DNA from: a virus
Reading direction: 5' to 3' (one strand)
DNA: 64,000 bases
IMG/VR virus record: IMGVR_UViG_3300042463_000986
Span: 48,071 to 112,070 of that record
Numbering within the stretch: the first letter of the stretch is position 1; each line of letters opens with the position of its first letter. Shown in pieces: positions 37,839 through 44,317 of the stretch. The notes under the pieces were generated by a model, which searched no databases, was not told the DNA's origin, and saw nothing but the letters and a program-made list of their open reading frames with translations. Position numbers and translations under genes: made by a program.

Positions 37839-38122
37839 TGCAATTAAATAAGAAGTTTTTTCCTGAAGTGATGCAAGACAATGAGCTTGCTTATTTTCAG
37901 CATTTGATAGGAGTGATAGATTCTGTGGATGAACTTTCTACATTAGAAATAACAAAAAATCCATATTCATATCATTTTAGATTGGCCCCATCACTTCCTA
38001 AATATAATGAACTTCTTCTAGAGGAAATACTAAAACTACATAATATATTTCAAATAAAACTTAATATAAGCAAGAGTATAAAATCTAGTGCTACAATAGT
38101 TTTTGAAATTACATTAAATTAG
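37838..38122 (+). CDS. Unknown small protein (94 aa)
   Basis: Not recognised. It starts within the stop of the Dps-like gene (TAATG), indicating coupled translation. The sequence is mixed alpha/beta: an N-terminal FFPEVMQDNELAYFQHLIGV, a middle NPYSYHFRLAPSLPKYNELL and a C-terminal strand IVFEITLN. There are no Cys, no membrane segments and no known motif. The last 20 bases overlap the promoter of the next operon. Confidence 0.65.
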   Translation: MQLNKKFFPEVMQDNELAYFQHLIGVIDSVDELSTLEITKNPYSYHFRLAPSLPKYNELLLEEILKLHNIFQIKLNISKSIKSSATIVFEITLN

Positions 38123-38132
38123 TATATCTTTG
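38102..38132 (+). promoter_or_regulatory. Bacteroidota-type promoter for the basic-protein operon
   Basis: TTTG at 38102-38105, 19 bases, then TATCTTTG at 38125-38132, straddling the end of the 94-aa gene. The ATG at 38156 follows 23 bases later. It would drive the run of basic proteins to the terminator at 40924. Confidence 0.75.
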
Positions 38133-38155
38133 TTTATAAACCAAAAATTAAATAT

Positions 38156-38431
38156 ATGTCAGATTTAAAAGTTGTTCCTCAGGAACCTAATCAAGAAACT
38201 CCAACATTCAATCCTAACAAGAAATACACTTGGTCTCAGGACACACAGTTTTCTTTATCTGGAGGAGAATTTGGATTTTTATTAAATTCATTGAGAGCAA
38301 TTATTTCTACACCAGAAGCTCAAACAATTCTTTTAGCAAATAAAGCAGCTGATATTGTTGAGAATTTATTAGCAAATTCAGTGAAAGAAGGAATTGTAGT
38401 AGAGATTCCAGAATCTTCTAAAGAATTATAA
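38156..38431 (+). CDS. Unknown acidic protein (91 aa)
   Basis: Not recognised. A disordered, Pro-rich N-terminus (VVPQEPNQETPTFNPNKKY) is followed by a helical part (FGFLLNSLRAIISTPEAQ, then KAADIVENLLANSV) and an acidic end. It is the first gene after the promoter at 38102-38132 and contrasts with the strongly basic products that follow. It could be an acidic partner or chaperone of those proteins, but nothing in the sequence proves it. Confidence 0.68.
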   Translation: MSDLKVVPQEPNQETPTFNPNKKYTWSQDTQFSLSGGEFGFLLNSLRAIISTPEAQTILLANKAADIVENLLANSVKEGIVVEIPESSKEL

Positions 38432-38442
38432 AATTTATTAAA

Positions 38443-38793
38443 ATGCCCAATGTTAAAAAAATTGTTAAATACCAAGCTGGAGGTGTAGCAAAACCAGCAA
38501 AACGTGTAGGACCTATAGATCCTAAAGGTGCTTGGACAAAGGTGCAAGAACGTACATTAGCTGATAAAAAAGCTCCTAAAGTGCCTCTTACAAAGGACAA
38601 ACAATTAGGTGCTACAACAATGAAAAAAGGTGGTAAAGTAAAAAAAAACTGGATAGGTGATGTAGCTGCTTCTATTAAACGTAGGGGTACAGAGGGAAAA
38701 TGCACTCCTATATCTAAACCAGGATGTACAGGAAAAGCTAAAGCTCTTGCAAAAACTTTTAAAAAAATTGCTGCAAAACGCAAAGCTAAATAA
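38443..38793 (+). CDS. Basic protein of the KKxxKxQxG family, Cys-containing (116 aa)
   Basis: The N-terminus PNVKKIVKYQAGG fits the family motif of the neighbours. The middle has MKKGGKVKKNWIGDVAASIK and the C-terminus GKCTPISKPGCTGKAKALAK, ending in an Arg/Lys-rich helix (TFKKIAAKRKAK). Net charge is strongly positive and no catalytic motif exists. Similar 'KKGGKVKKNWI' proteins are frequent in uncultured tailed phages. DNA binding or packing inside the virion is plausible. The two Cys could form a loop. It ends one base before the next ATG. Confidence 0.72.
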   Translation: MPNVKKIVKYQAGGVAKPAKRVGPIDPKGAWTKVQERTLADKKAPKVPLTKDKQLGATTMKKGGKVKKNWIGDVAASIKRRGTEGKCTPISKPGCTGKAKALAKTFKKIAAKRKAK

Positions 38794-39006
38794 ATGATAT
38801 TTGAACCCAAAAACAGAGTGGAAGTGTCCACCTCTAAAGGTGATGGTGTCATTTGGATTATTACAGACTATGGTCATGAAACAGACACTATATACACTGT
38901 AATTATAAACTCTACAGGAGAACTTTGGCAATTTACACACCGTGATATTATAGTGAAACAGAATATAACATTTAAAAGAGATGGCTACAATAAAAAAACT
39001 TCTTAA
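38794..39006 (+). CDS. Unknown beta protein (70 aa)
   Basis: Not recognised. Unlike its neighbours it is not strongly basic. It consists of alternating strands (RVEVSTSKGDGVIWIITDYG, TIYTVIINSTGELWQFTHRD, IIVKQNITF), like a small SH3-type or OB-type barrel. It overlaps the next gene by 26 bases in another frame. The overlap and its position inside the basic-protein operon suggest co-production with them. Confidence 0.65.
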   Translation: MIFEPKNRVEVSTSKGDGVIWIITDYGHETDTIYTVIINSTGELWQFTHRDIIVKQNITFKRDGYNKKTS

Positions 39007-39352
39007 AGATGCTCCTAGGATGAGAGGTGTCACCCCTGTTCCTAATGGGCCTCTTGTTAAAAAGAAAGGAGAATTTAAAGGCTCTACACTTAAAAATGGT
39101 GGTAAAACACCAGCCTGGCAAAGAAAAGAAGGTAAATCTGAATCTGGAGGATTAAATGCTAAAGGTAGAGCTTCTTATAATAGAGCTAATCCAGGAAAAC
39201 CAGGATTAAAAGCTCCACAACCTGAAGGTGGTCCTAGAAAAAAATCATTCTGTTCAAGAATGTCAGGGATGAAAAAGAAATTAACATCTGCTAAAACAGC
39301 TAATGATCCTAATAGTAGGATTAATAAGTCACTTCGTAAATGGAAATGTTAA
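38981..39352 (+). CDS. Basic conserved phage protein, DUF6321-like (123 aa)
   Basis: It starts MATIKKLLKDAPRM, sharing the 'ATIKK' opening with neighbours. The body is a recognisable phage module: SGGLNAKGRASYNRANPGKP, LKAPQPEGGPRKKSFCSRMS and a C-terminal LRKWKC. Related proteins occur widely in marine and freshwater phages (DUF6321 by recollection). The two conserved Cys (in KSFCSRMSG and the final C) may bind metal. The function is unknown. It overlaps the preceding 70-aa gene and is followed after one base by another family member. Confidence 0.75.
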   Translation: MATIKKLLKDAPRMRGVTPVPNGPLVKKKGEFKGSTLKNGGKTPAWQRKEGKSESGGLNAKGRASYNRANPGKPGLKAPQPEGGPRKKSFCSRMSGMKKKLTSAKTANDPNSRINKSLRKWKC

Positions 39353-39353
39353 C

Positions 39354-39806
39354 ATGCCAACAATAAAAAAAATTAAGAAAGCTCAAGAAGGTAAAGAAAT
39401 AATTAAAGGTTCTAGACCAGGACTTGGTGTATTTAAAACAGAAAAAGAAAGAACAACTGTTGGAGGTATTACAAAGCCTTACAAATATACAAGAACTTCT
39501 GTTGATACTACAGGGTACTCAAAAGGTAAACCTAGTTACACAGTGAAAACGCAAACAGGCGAAGGAGATAAAATATCTGGAAACATAGTAAAAAGTGAAT
39601 CCTCTAAAAAGATATTAAAAAAAGAAGTTCCTTCAACTTTAGAATCTTTGAAAATGAAGAAAGGTGGAATGATCAAACGTGCTGACGGCTCATATTCTAA
39701 AAGAGGATTATGGGACAATATTAGAGCTGCTAAAGGATCTGGTAAAAAACCTACAGCGGCAATGCTGAAACAAGAGAAAAAAATTAAAAGCCAAAAAGGG
39801 AAGTAA
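39354..39806 (+). CDS. Basic protein of the KKIKKAQxG family (150 aa)
   Basis: The start is placed at 39354, which gives MPTIKKIKKAQEGK, rather than an ATG 51 bases upstream inside the previous gene; only the later start gives the family N-terminus. The middle is polar and beta-prone (TTVGGITKPYKYTRTSVDTT). The end contains MKKGGMIKRADGSYSKRGLW and a Lys-rich helix (AAMLKQEKKIKSQKGK). RADGSYSKRGLWDNIR is a phrase I associate with uncultured phage proteins of this type. Function unknown; likely a virion-internal basic protein. Confidence 0.72.
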   Translation: MPTIKKIKKAQEGKEIIKGSRPGLGVFKTEKERTTVGGITKPYKYTRTSVDTTGYSKGKPSYTVKTQTGEGDKISGNIVKSESSKKILKKEVPSTLESLKMKKGGMIKRADGSYSKRGLWDNIRAAKGSGKKPTAAMLKQEKKIKSQKGK

Positions 39807-39844
39807 AACCCTGCCAAATTCGGTAATTCTTAAATAAAATAACT

Positions 39845-40189
39845 ATGGCAACTATTAAAAAAAGCACAGTAAAAACTCTTAAAAAAGCCCAATGGGGATC
39901 TACCACTAGTGGAAAATGTGCTGTCACTAGAAGTAGAGATAGAGATGAAAGAGAAAATGAGCGTTTAATGCGGAAAGATGAAAGGATAGGAAACAGAGAA
40001 ATTAGACGTGCTGAAAGAGAGGTGAAAAGAGATGAACGTAGAGAAGCTAGAGAGGCTAAAAAAGAAGCTAAATACGATAGACAAAATAACCTTCCAGAAC
40101 AAAAAAATGGTGGTAAAATAGTTAAGAAAAAATTAGCTGTTAAGTCTTCTTCTAAAAAAATTGTTAAATCTATAAAAAAGAAAAAATAA
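39845..40189 (+). CDS. Highly basic Arg/Lys/Glu-rich helical protein (114 aa)
   Basis: It starts MATIKKSTVKTLKKAQWGS, a family N-terminus with a KKAQxG core. Residues 30-80 form one charged helix of alternating Arg and Glu (RDRDERENERLMRKDERIGN, then REIRRAEREVKRDERREARE). The end has the NGGKIVKKKL phrase. A long single alpha helix or coiled coil with strong positive charge would suit DNA or RNA binding. Its stop overlaps the next ATG by one base. Confidence 0.7.
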   Translation: MATIKKSTVKTLKKAQWGSTTSGKCAVTRSRDRDERENERLMRKDERIGNREIRRAEREVKRDERREAREAKKEAKYDRQNNLPEQKNGGKIVKKKLAVKSSSKKIVKSIKKKK

Positions 40190-40761
40190 TGGCAACTGTA
40201 AAAAAAATTAAAAAAGCTCAAGCTGGTAAATCTGTTAAACCTACGGCTGATAGTTCAGCTTATTATAAAAAGGAGATGATGGATAATTATGAAGCAGCTG
40301 CAAGGAATATGAGCTCTCCTAAGTACTCTGAAAGTGCTTTTAAAAGGGCTAAACAATCTAGCTCAGACTTAGATAGACAGTCTAAAAAAGGAAAACCTGG
40401 TTATGATGCTAATGGATTTCCTTTAAAAAAGCAAAAAATGGGTGGTAAAACTGTTAAAGCTAAAAAAGGTGGTTCATTCCCTGATCTTAACAAAGACGGT
40501 AAAATAACTAAAGCTGATATTCTTAAAGGTAGAGGTGTTATTGCTAAAAAAGGAATGAAAGTAGAGAAAGCTCAAGTTGGTACAACTATTAAGCAATCAA
40601 ATGCTAACACGCTGAAAGAAATTGCAGCAAGAGAAAAGAGAATTGCAACAAGAGATAGTATAAATCAAGCAAAGTCTTACACTAACAAAAGAGCTAATAA
40701 AGTTATTGGTAAAAATAAAATGGGAGGAAAGGTTAAAAAATGTGCATATGGTTGCAAGTAA
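40189..40761 (+). CDS. Basic KKIKKAQxG protein with dockerin/EF-hand-like loop (190 aa)
   Basis: The N-terminus is MATVKKIKKAQAGKS and a second copy of the core occurs inside (VEKAQVGTTIK, about residues 125-135). Between them lies FPDLNKDGKITKADILKGRG. Its D-x-N-x-D-G-x-I-x-x-x-D spacing is that of a single EF-hand/dockerin calcium loop. KMGGK and KKGG phrases flank it, and the protein ends KMGGKVKKCAYGCK with two Cys. The duplicated core suggests an internal repeat or fusion of two family units. The role is unknown; a virion accessory protein is likely. Confidence 0.72.
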   Translation: MATVKKIKKAQAGKSVKPTADSSAYYKKEMMDNYEAAARNMSSPKYSESAFKRAKQSSSDLDRQSKKGKPGYDANGFPLKKQKMGGKTVKAKKGGSFPDLNKDGKITKADILKGRGVIAKKGMKVEKAQVGTTIKQSNANTLKEIAAREKRIATRDSINQAKSYTNKRANKVIGKNKMGGKVKKCAYGCK

Positions 40762-40765
40762 AAAC

Positions 40766-40921
40766 ATGACTGCTGGTAAAGCTAAAAAATCTGGTAAACC
40801 CAGAAAAGCTCCTAAAGTGAAAAACTCTAGGCCTGATGCTAATTTTATGAGGGAAGCAGATACTAAGTTGCGACTTAAGAGCCCGATGCTTCCTATGAAG
40901 CAAAAACGTCTTTCAAAATAA
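40766..40921 (+). CDS. Small basic protein (51 aa)
   Basis: The start is set at 40766 (MTAGKAKKSGKPRKAPKVKN), 4 bases after the previous stop. A longer frame from 40706 overlaps the end of the upstream gene in a different frame, with an atypical product. The product is Lys/Arg/Pro-rich with a C-terminal helix (NFMREADTKLRLKSP). It is the last gene of the plus-strand unit and is followed immediately by the convergent terminator. Confidence 0.62.
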   Translation: MTAGKAKKSGKPRKAPKVKNSRPDANFMREADTKLRLKSPMLPMKQKRLSK

Positions 40922-40923
40922 AG

Positions 40924-40955
40924 AAAAAAGCCTTTCGTAATTGAAAGGCTTTTTT
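40924..40955. terminator. Bidirectional terminator between convergent operons
   Basis: A perfect 13-bp stem, AAAAAAGCCTTTC (40924-40936) with GAAAGGCTTTTTT (40943-40955), and a GTAATT loop. It has A and T runs on both sides, so it can stop both the plus-strand structural unit and the minus-strand replication unit. Confidence 0.9.
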
Positions 40956-40958
40956 ATT

Positions 40959-41636
40959 TTATGATATTAACTGTTTGTAATAGTCTTCTTTAAAATGAGG
41001 GTTTAGTATTATCTCTCCCCTCTCTTTGGTTCTTATTAACTTATCAGTGTTATTAAGAATTGTGTCAGAAGATTGTTTTCCCCATCCAGAAATATGATAA
41101 GTGTTCATTCCCCATCTATAAATCATAGTGGGGAATTTTAATGTAAATATTTTAGCATTATGATGGAAAGTTATATCAACATCCTCATCACCACTTTTAT
41201 CTGGAAATTTTATTCCATCTAAATATTTCTTAGAGTAGACATTACCATTATTTATGTTATCAGATAACTTTTCAAACTTATTGTTTACAAAAAAATAGTG
41301 GCTATCACTTCTGTAAATATCATAATCAGCATCAATATTAACTCCATTTTTTACAATACCTAGAGAATTGGGCCCTAAAAGATCATCATCATCTAACCTA
41401 TAAATATAATTATTTTGACATTGTTTATATCCCCATTCCAGTTTTTTAGAAATAGAAGGAAATCTAAATTCCGTATTTATTATTTTTACATTAGGATGGT
41501 CGTATATATATTTTACATCAGGACTGTCATTAATTACAACCATTTCATCTCCTTCTTGAAAATTCCGAAGAAAAGACTGTATAGCTTCCTCAAGTAGATG
41601 GTGCCTTTGGTATGTTATGGTTAGAACAGAGATCAT
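40959..41636 (-). CDS. Family 2-like glycosyltransferase (225 aa)
   Basis: The N-terminus MISVLTITYQRHHLLEEAIQ and MVVINDSPD are the nucleotide-binding start of GT2 (GT-A fold) enzymes. IYRLDDDDLLGPNSL carries the DxD metal motif, and DEDVDITFHHNAK resembles the acceptor/catalytic ED region. It is short for a GT2 enzyme, with no membrane helices. It is the last gene of the minus-strand unit, overlapping the DUF5522-like gene by one base. It may modify virion proteins, DNA bases or host glycans. Together with the GT at 36173, it gives the phage two sugar transferases in the window. Confidence 0.82.
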   Translation of the reverse strand: MISVLTITYQRHHLLEEAIQSFLRNFQEGDEMVVINDSPDVKYIYDHPNVKIINTEFRFPSISKKLEWGYKQCQNNYIYRLDDDDLLGPNSLGIVKNGVNIDADYDIYRSDSHYFFVNNKFEKLSDNINNGNVYSKKYLDGIKFPDKSGDEDVDITFHHNAKIFTLKFPTMIYRWGMNTYHISGWGKQSSDTILNNTDKLIRTKERGEIILNPHFKEDYYKQLIS

Positions 41637-42037
41637 TAGATGGTTGTTTGGTTATAAAATTTAACAGCATCAGCAGGCTCCAAGTATATCTCACTTTGGA
41701 AAGTGTTGCGCTCTCTTTTATAACCTCTCATTTTGTTTGTCTTTGGATCAACATCAGGTACTTGTTGAGCTCTCTCATGGAGATCATCAAGTAGCACTAA
41801 CATTCTCCCATCTTCCATAGTGATGGTTCTCACCACTTTTTCAATATTAAAACTATCTCTAAATTCTTTGAATTCAGGATTTTCTGGTGTTCCAGATACA
41901 AGCTCTTTACGGGTGTAAAAGAATTGATTTTTCATATTTGTTTTTGGTTTATAAGGACAATTGAGGCAACCATTGCCACAACAATATCCTCTGTTTAATA
42001 AAAATTCTCTGCTTAATGGTTTATTTGCCATATTCAA
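41636..42037 (-). CDS. DUF5522-like Cys-rich N-terminus plus unknown C-terminal domain (133 aa)
   Basis: Residues 8-30 read LSREFLLNRGYCCGNGCLNC followed by PYK, the signature of DUF5522, a short Cys-rich motif common in Bacteroidota chromosomes; four Cys are likely to bind metal. The remaining ~100 residues (FYTRKELVSGTPENPEFKEF, VRTITMEDGRMLVLLDDLHE, GYKRERNTFQSEIYLEPADA) form a separate domain with no recognised function. The start could be ATG 42037 or 42031. It overlaps PhoH upstream (17 bases) and the glycosyltransferase downstream (1 base). It may be of host origin. Confidence 0.7.
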   Translation of the reverse strand: MNMANKPLSREFLLNRGYCCGNGCLNCPYKPKTNMKNQFFYTRKELVSGTPENPEFKEFRDSFNIEKVVRTITMEDGRMLVLLDDLHERAQQVPDVDPKTNKMRGYKRERNTFQSEIYLEPADAVKFYNQTTI

Positions 42038-42674
42038 AATCTAAAATCTTTCCTACAAGATCACTTCTATGATTTTCTTTTAGTTTAATATATTGTATTC
42101 CTTCTATTTTTTTAGAAAGTTCAATAACGTAAGAAAGACCATTCATACTCCCATCTCTAATATCTGTTTGCTCAAGATCCCCATTAATAACAATCTTTCC
42201 TGTCTTACCTATTCTTGTTAAAATAGCTAACATTTGAGCTTTAGTAAGGTTTTGCGCTTCTTCGACAATTAATATATCATCAATAGTTTTACCACGGATA
42301 AATTGTATAGGATAGGCTAATATTTTGTTTTCTGATATTAGTGTTTCTATCTTTTGGCTATTATAACATTTATTAAGATTTTCAATAAACGCTTCTAAAT
42401 AAGGGTTAAATTTTTCTGAAAGTCCTCCAGGAAGAAATCCTAATGAATTACCCACTTCTATAGTGGCCCTAGTAACTAACACCTTCTCACATTGCTTTTT
42501 AAAAAGAAAGTCTAAAGCCACTTGTGCGCATACTAAGGACTTTCCACAACCAGCTCTTCCAGTAATAACTACTATTTGATTTTCCCTGATAAGTCTTTTA
42601 GCTTCTTTTTGTTCTTCATTAAGTTGTATTTCATACTTAATTTCATTCTTGCGTTCTCTGTTAGGCTCCTTCAT
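42021..42674 (-). CDS. phoH: PhoH-like ATPase
   Basis: 217 residues, the usual phage PhoH length. Walker A is GRAGCGKS (39-46), followed by VTRATIEVGNSLGFLPGGL, the PhoH-specific segment. Walker B is DDILIVEEAQNLT (E138-E139), then sensor INGDLEQTD and a final arginine region NHRSDLVG. PhoH proteins are SF1-like P-loop ATPases with proposed RNA/nucleotide roles and are frequent in aquatic phages. It overlaps the upstream HNH-like gene by 14 bases and the downstream gene by 17, forming a compact operon. Confidence 0.9.
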   Translation of the reverse strand: MKEPNRERKNEIKYEIQLNEEQKEAKRLIRENQIVVITGRAGCGKSLVCAQVALDFLFKKQCEKVLVTRATIEVGNSLGFLPGGLSEKFNPYLEAFIENLNKCYNSQKIETLISENKILAYPIQFIRGKTIDDILIVEEAQNLTKAQMLAILTRIGKTGKIVINGDLEQTDIRDGSMNGLSYVIELSKKIEGIQYIKLKENHRSDLVGKILDFEYGK

Positions 42675-43071
42675 ATTTGGCTTTTAAAGTGTTTCTTCTT
42701 TCGTTAATTTCGTGAAATCTAAATATATCCATCTCCACTTGATCATGTTCTTGCCAAGTGAGAAGTATTATATTATCTTCATCAAATTTAGCTTCTGGAT
42801 GCTTTCCTTTTGGTAGTATGTGGTGAAAATATATACTTAAAGGTTCTGGCCCAATATAGTCTCCACTAATTTCTGACTTATGGGGTTTTTTATCCCAAAT
42901 ACTTTTGAAAAAAGTACGCATTTTTTCATATTCCTCGTCTTTTGTACTACTCATTTTTCCTTTATTTAAACTTCTAGTTACTAATAACTTTTTTCTTGGT
43001 TTGTGGTTTATACAGAGTTTGTCGCTCCACACTGGATTATTACAACCAGGCATTTTACAATTTGATCTCAT
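42661..43071 (-). CDS. HNH-like/NinG-like zinc protein (136 aa)
   Basis: The N-terminus CKMPGCNNPVWSDKLCINH has a C-x4-C-x(8)-C-x2-H arrangement typical of a small zinc knuckle. The C-terminal half IYFHHILPKGKHPEAKFDED followed by NIILLTWQEHDQVEMD matches the HNH pattern (H-H, then N, then E-H) with a beta-beta-alpha metal layout, as in NinG/endonuclease-VII-like phage proteins. A DNA endonuclease or Holliday-junction role is likely but unproved. Its start overlaps the stop of the HTH gene (TAATG). Confidence 0.68.
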   Translation of the reverse strand: MRSNCKMPGCNNPVWSDKLCINHKPRKKLLVTRSLNKGKMSSTKDEEYEKMRTFFKSIWDKKPHKSEISGDYIGPEPLSIYFHHILPKGKHPEAKFDEDNIILLTWQEHDQVEMDIFRFHEINERRNTLKAKYEGA

Positions 43072-43442
43072 TATGGTTTTATTTGTGAAAAATTATATAC
43101 ACAAGACCTGTCTCTGTTTATTAGTTTAGAAGCTTTAGAAACAGAATACCTTTCTTTAACAACTATAGTACAAAATTCTACTAAAGCTTTTCTTTCTTTA
43201 CATCTATTCACTTTATGAACTTTATAGCTTCTATTTCTAATTACATCTAAATCAGCATTGTGTTTATTTATACAATGTTCAAAAATATCTTCTAAAGATT
43301 CTTCAGGAATTTCAATCACCTCTATTTTAGAATTTTTATCTATACCATTCATTAATTGCCAATCAATTTCTAATTTTCTTTTAAAAGTTTTATAGAAGTC
43401 TCTTTGGTACTCTTTCACTTTTGATAATTCTACTGCTGTCAT
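43071..43442 (-). CDS. HTH protein with DnaA domain IV-like C-terminus (123 aa)
   Basis: The last 35 residues (VVKERYSVSKASKLINRDRS, then CVYNFSQ) resemble the C-terminal helix-turn-helix of DnaA, where 'GRDHSTV' contacts DnaA boxes; here INRDRSCVYN takes that place. The first 80 residues are charged and helical, with no ATPase motifs, so it is not a full DnaA. A Lys/Arg patch (HKVNRCKERKALV) precedes the HTH. It may be an origin-binding or transcription factor for the phage. It sits 3 bases downstream of a small coiled-coil gene. Confidence 0.6.
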   Translation of the reverse strand: MTAVELSKVKEYQRDFYKTFKRKLEIDWQLMNGIDKNSKIEVIEIPEESLEDIFEHCINKHNADLDVIRNRSYKVHKVNRCKERKALVEFCTIVVKERYSVSKASKLINRDRSCVYNFSQIKP

Positions 43443-43445
43443 ATA

Positions 43446-43664
43446 TCACTTTACTTTTTTATAATATAAATATCCCACTCTTATATTATACATATCTATA
43501 AAAAAATTGATATTATTTTTGTAAACAACATCTTTATTCTTTTTGTATTCCTTTTTAAGACGATCTATTTCTTTTCTAAGGTCAGCAAGATTTGTATATT
43601 GTTTCTTAAATATATCCAATTCTTCGTCTTTAATAGAAGTGATAATACTAGTACTCAGACTCAT
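43446..43664 (-). CDS. Small coiled-coil protein (72 aa)
   Basis: Not recognised. Residues 15-45 are a strong charged helix (LADLRKEIDRLKKEYKKNKD) followed by a Tyr/aromatic-rich end (NFFIDMYNIRVGYLYYKKV). No known motif. Its start overlaps the end of the 58-aa gene upstream, and it ends 3 bases before the HTH gene. It could be a dimerising partner of the HTH protein (inferred from adjacency only). Confidence 0.6.
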   Translation of the reverse strand: MSLSTSIITSIKDEELDIFKKQYTNLADLRKEIDRLKKEYKKNKDVVYKNNINFFIDMYNIRVGYLYYKKVK

Positions 43665-43824
43665 TTCTCTTCAGTTTTTTATCTATCAAATGTACTATAA
43701 AATTAGATGGTATAGAAATATTATAATTTATTTTCCATCCTATTACAAGTTCTTCTAGATCTGCTGTCAACACTCCTATCCAATTAGTAAAAATGTTTCC
43801 TGAATTGTTTTGATATTTATACAT
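43648..43824 (-). CDS. Unknown protein (58 aa)
   Basis: A 58-codon frame with ATG at 43824 and stop TAG overlapping the start of the coiled-coil gene. It reads MYKYQNNSGNIFTNWIGVLT, ADLEELVIGWKINYNISIPS and NFIVHLIDKKLKRNESEY. Support: it exactly fills the gap between the dUTPase terminator and the next gene, and it overlaps downstream like other genes here. No function can be given. Confidence 0.5.
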   Translation of the reverse strand: MYKYQNNSGNIFTNWIGVLTADLEELVIGWKINYNISIPSNFIVHLIDKKLKRNESEY

Positions 43825-43837
43825 ATTTTAAAATTTA

Positions 43838-43863
43838 AAGGAGGGAAAATAAATTCCCTCCTT
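43838..43863. terminator. Hairpin terminator after dUTPase
   Basis: AAGGAGGGAA (43838-43847) pairs perfectly with TTCCCTCCTT (43854-43863) around an AATAAA loop, directly downstream of the dUTPase stop on the minus strand. The T run is short, so read-through is possible. Confidence 0.7.
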
Positions 43864-43873
43864 ATTATTTGTA

Positions 43874-44317
43874 TTAGTTACCAGTGCTACCAAATCCACT
43901 ATCGTTTCTACTTGTTTCTGAAAGTTGTTCCACTTCTACAAATTTAACATAAGGATGTGGGATCACCATTAGTTGTCCCACTCTCTCGCCAGGAGAATAG
44001 ATATTACGTACACCACTTGCTAGAACACCATTCCCCACTAGTTTAAATCTAAACTCTAATTCTCCTCTATATCCAGAATCTATCACTCCTACAGAATTAC
44101 ATAATAATAATTCTTTTTTACTTATGCTGCTTCTTGGGAATAAAAGTCCTACAAATCCCTCTGGAATTTCAATAGCAATTCCTGTTTTGTATGATACATA
44201 TTGATTATCATAATTCACTTCTGTTGCTGTAATATCCATTGCAGCATCCCCTTCTTTTGCATAAGAAGGAATTATTGCATTTTTATGCAATTTTTTAATC
44301 TTCACTTGTAGACTCAT
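43874..44317 (-). CDS. dut: dUTP diphosphatase (dUTPase)
   Basis: 147 residues, the standard length of the trimeric family. All five motifs are present: EGDAAMDIT (22-30), PRSSIS (61-66), GVIDSGYRGEL (77-87, catalytic Asp80 and substrate Tyr83), GERVGQLMV (110-118) and RNDSGFGSTG (137-146). It hydrolyses dUTP to dUMP, lowering uracil incorporation and supplying a dTMP precursor. It overlaps the recA end by 23 bases and is followed by a hairpin. The genome also encodes a UDG-like protein. Confidence 0.95.
   Translation of the reverse strand: MSLQVKIKKLHKNAIIPSYAKEGDAAMDITATEVNYDNQYVSYKTGIAIEIPEGFVGLLFPRSSISKKELLLCNSVGVIDSGYRGELEFRFKLVGNGVLASGVRNIYSPGERVGQLMVIPHPYVKFVEVEQLSETSRNDSGFGSTGN

Noticed and set aside
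39303-39354. Longer N-terminus for the 150-aa basic protein
   Set aside because: It would overlap the previous gene and hide the family motif; the ATG at 39354 yields MPTIKKIKKAQEGK.
40706-40766. Longer frame for the last basic protein
   Set aside because: The extra 20 residues lie out of frame within the preceding gene and lack family character.
43543-43758. Plus-strand frame across the 43.5-43.8 kb region
   Set aside because: It is antisense to two small minus-strand genes whose overlaps and spacing are consistent with the operon.
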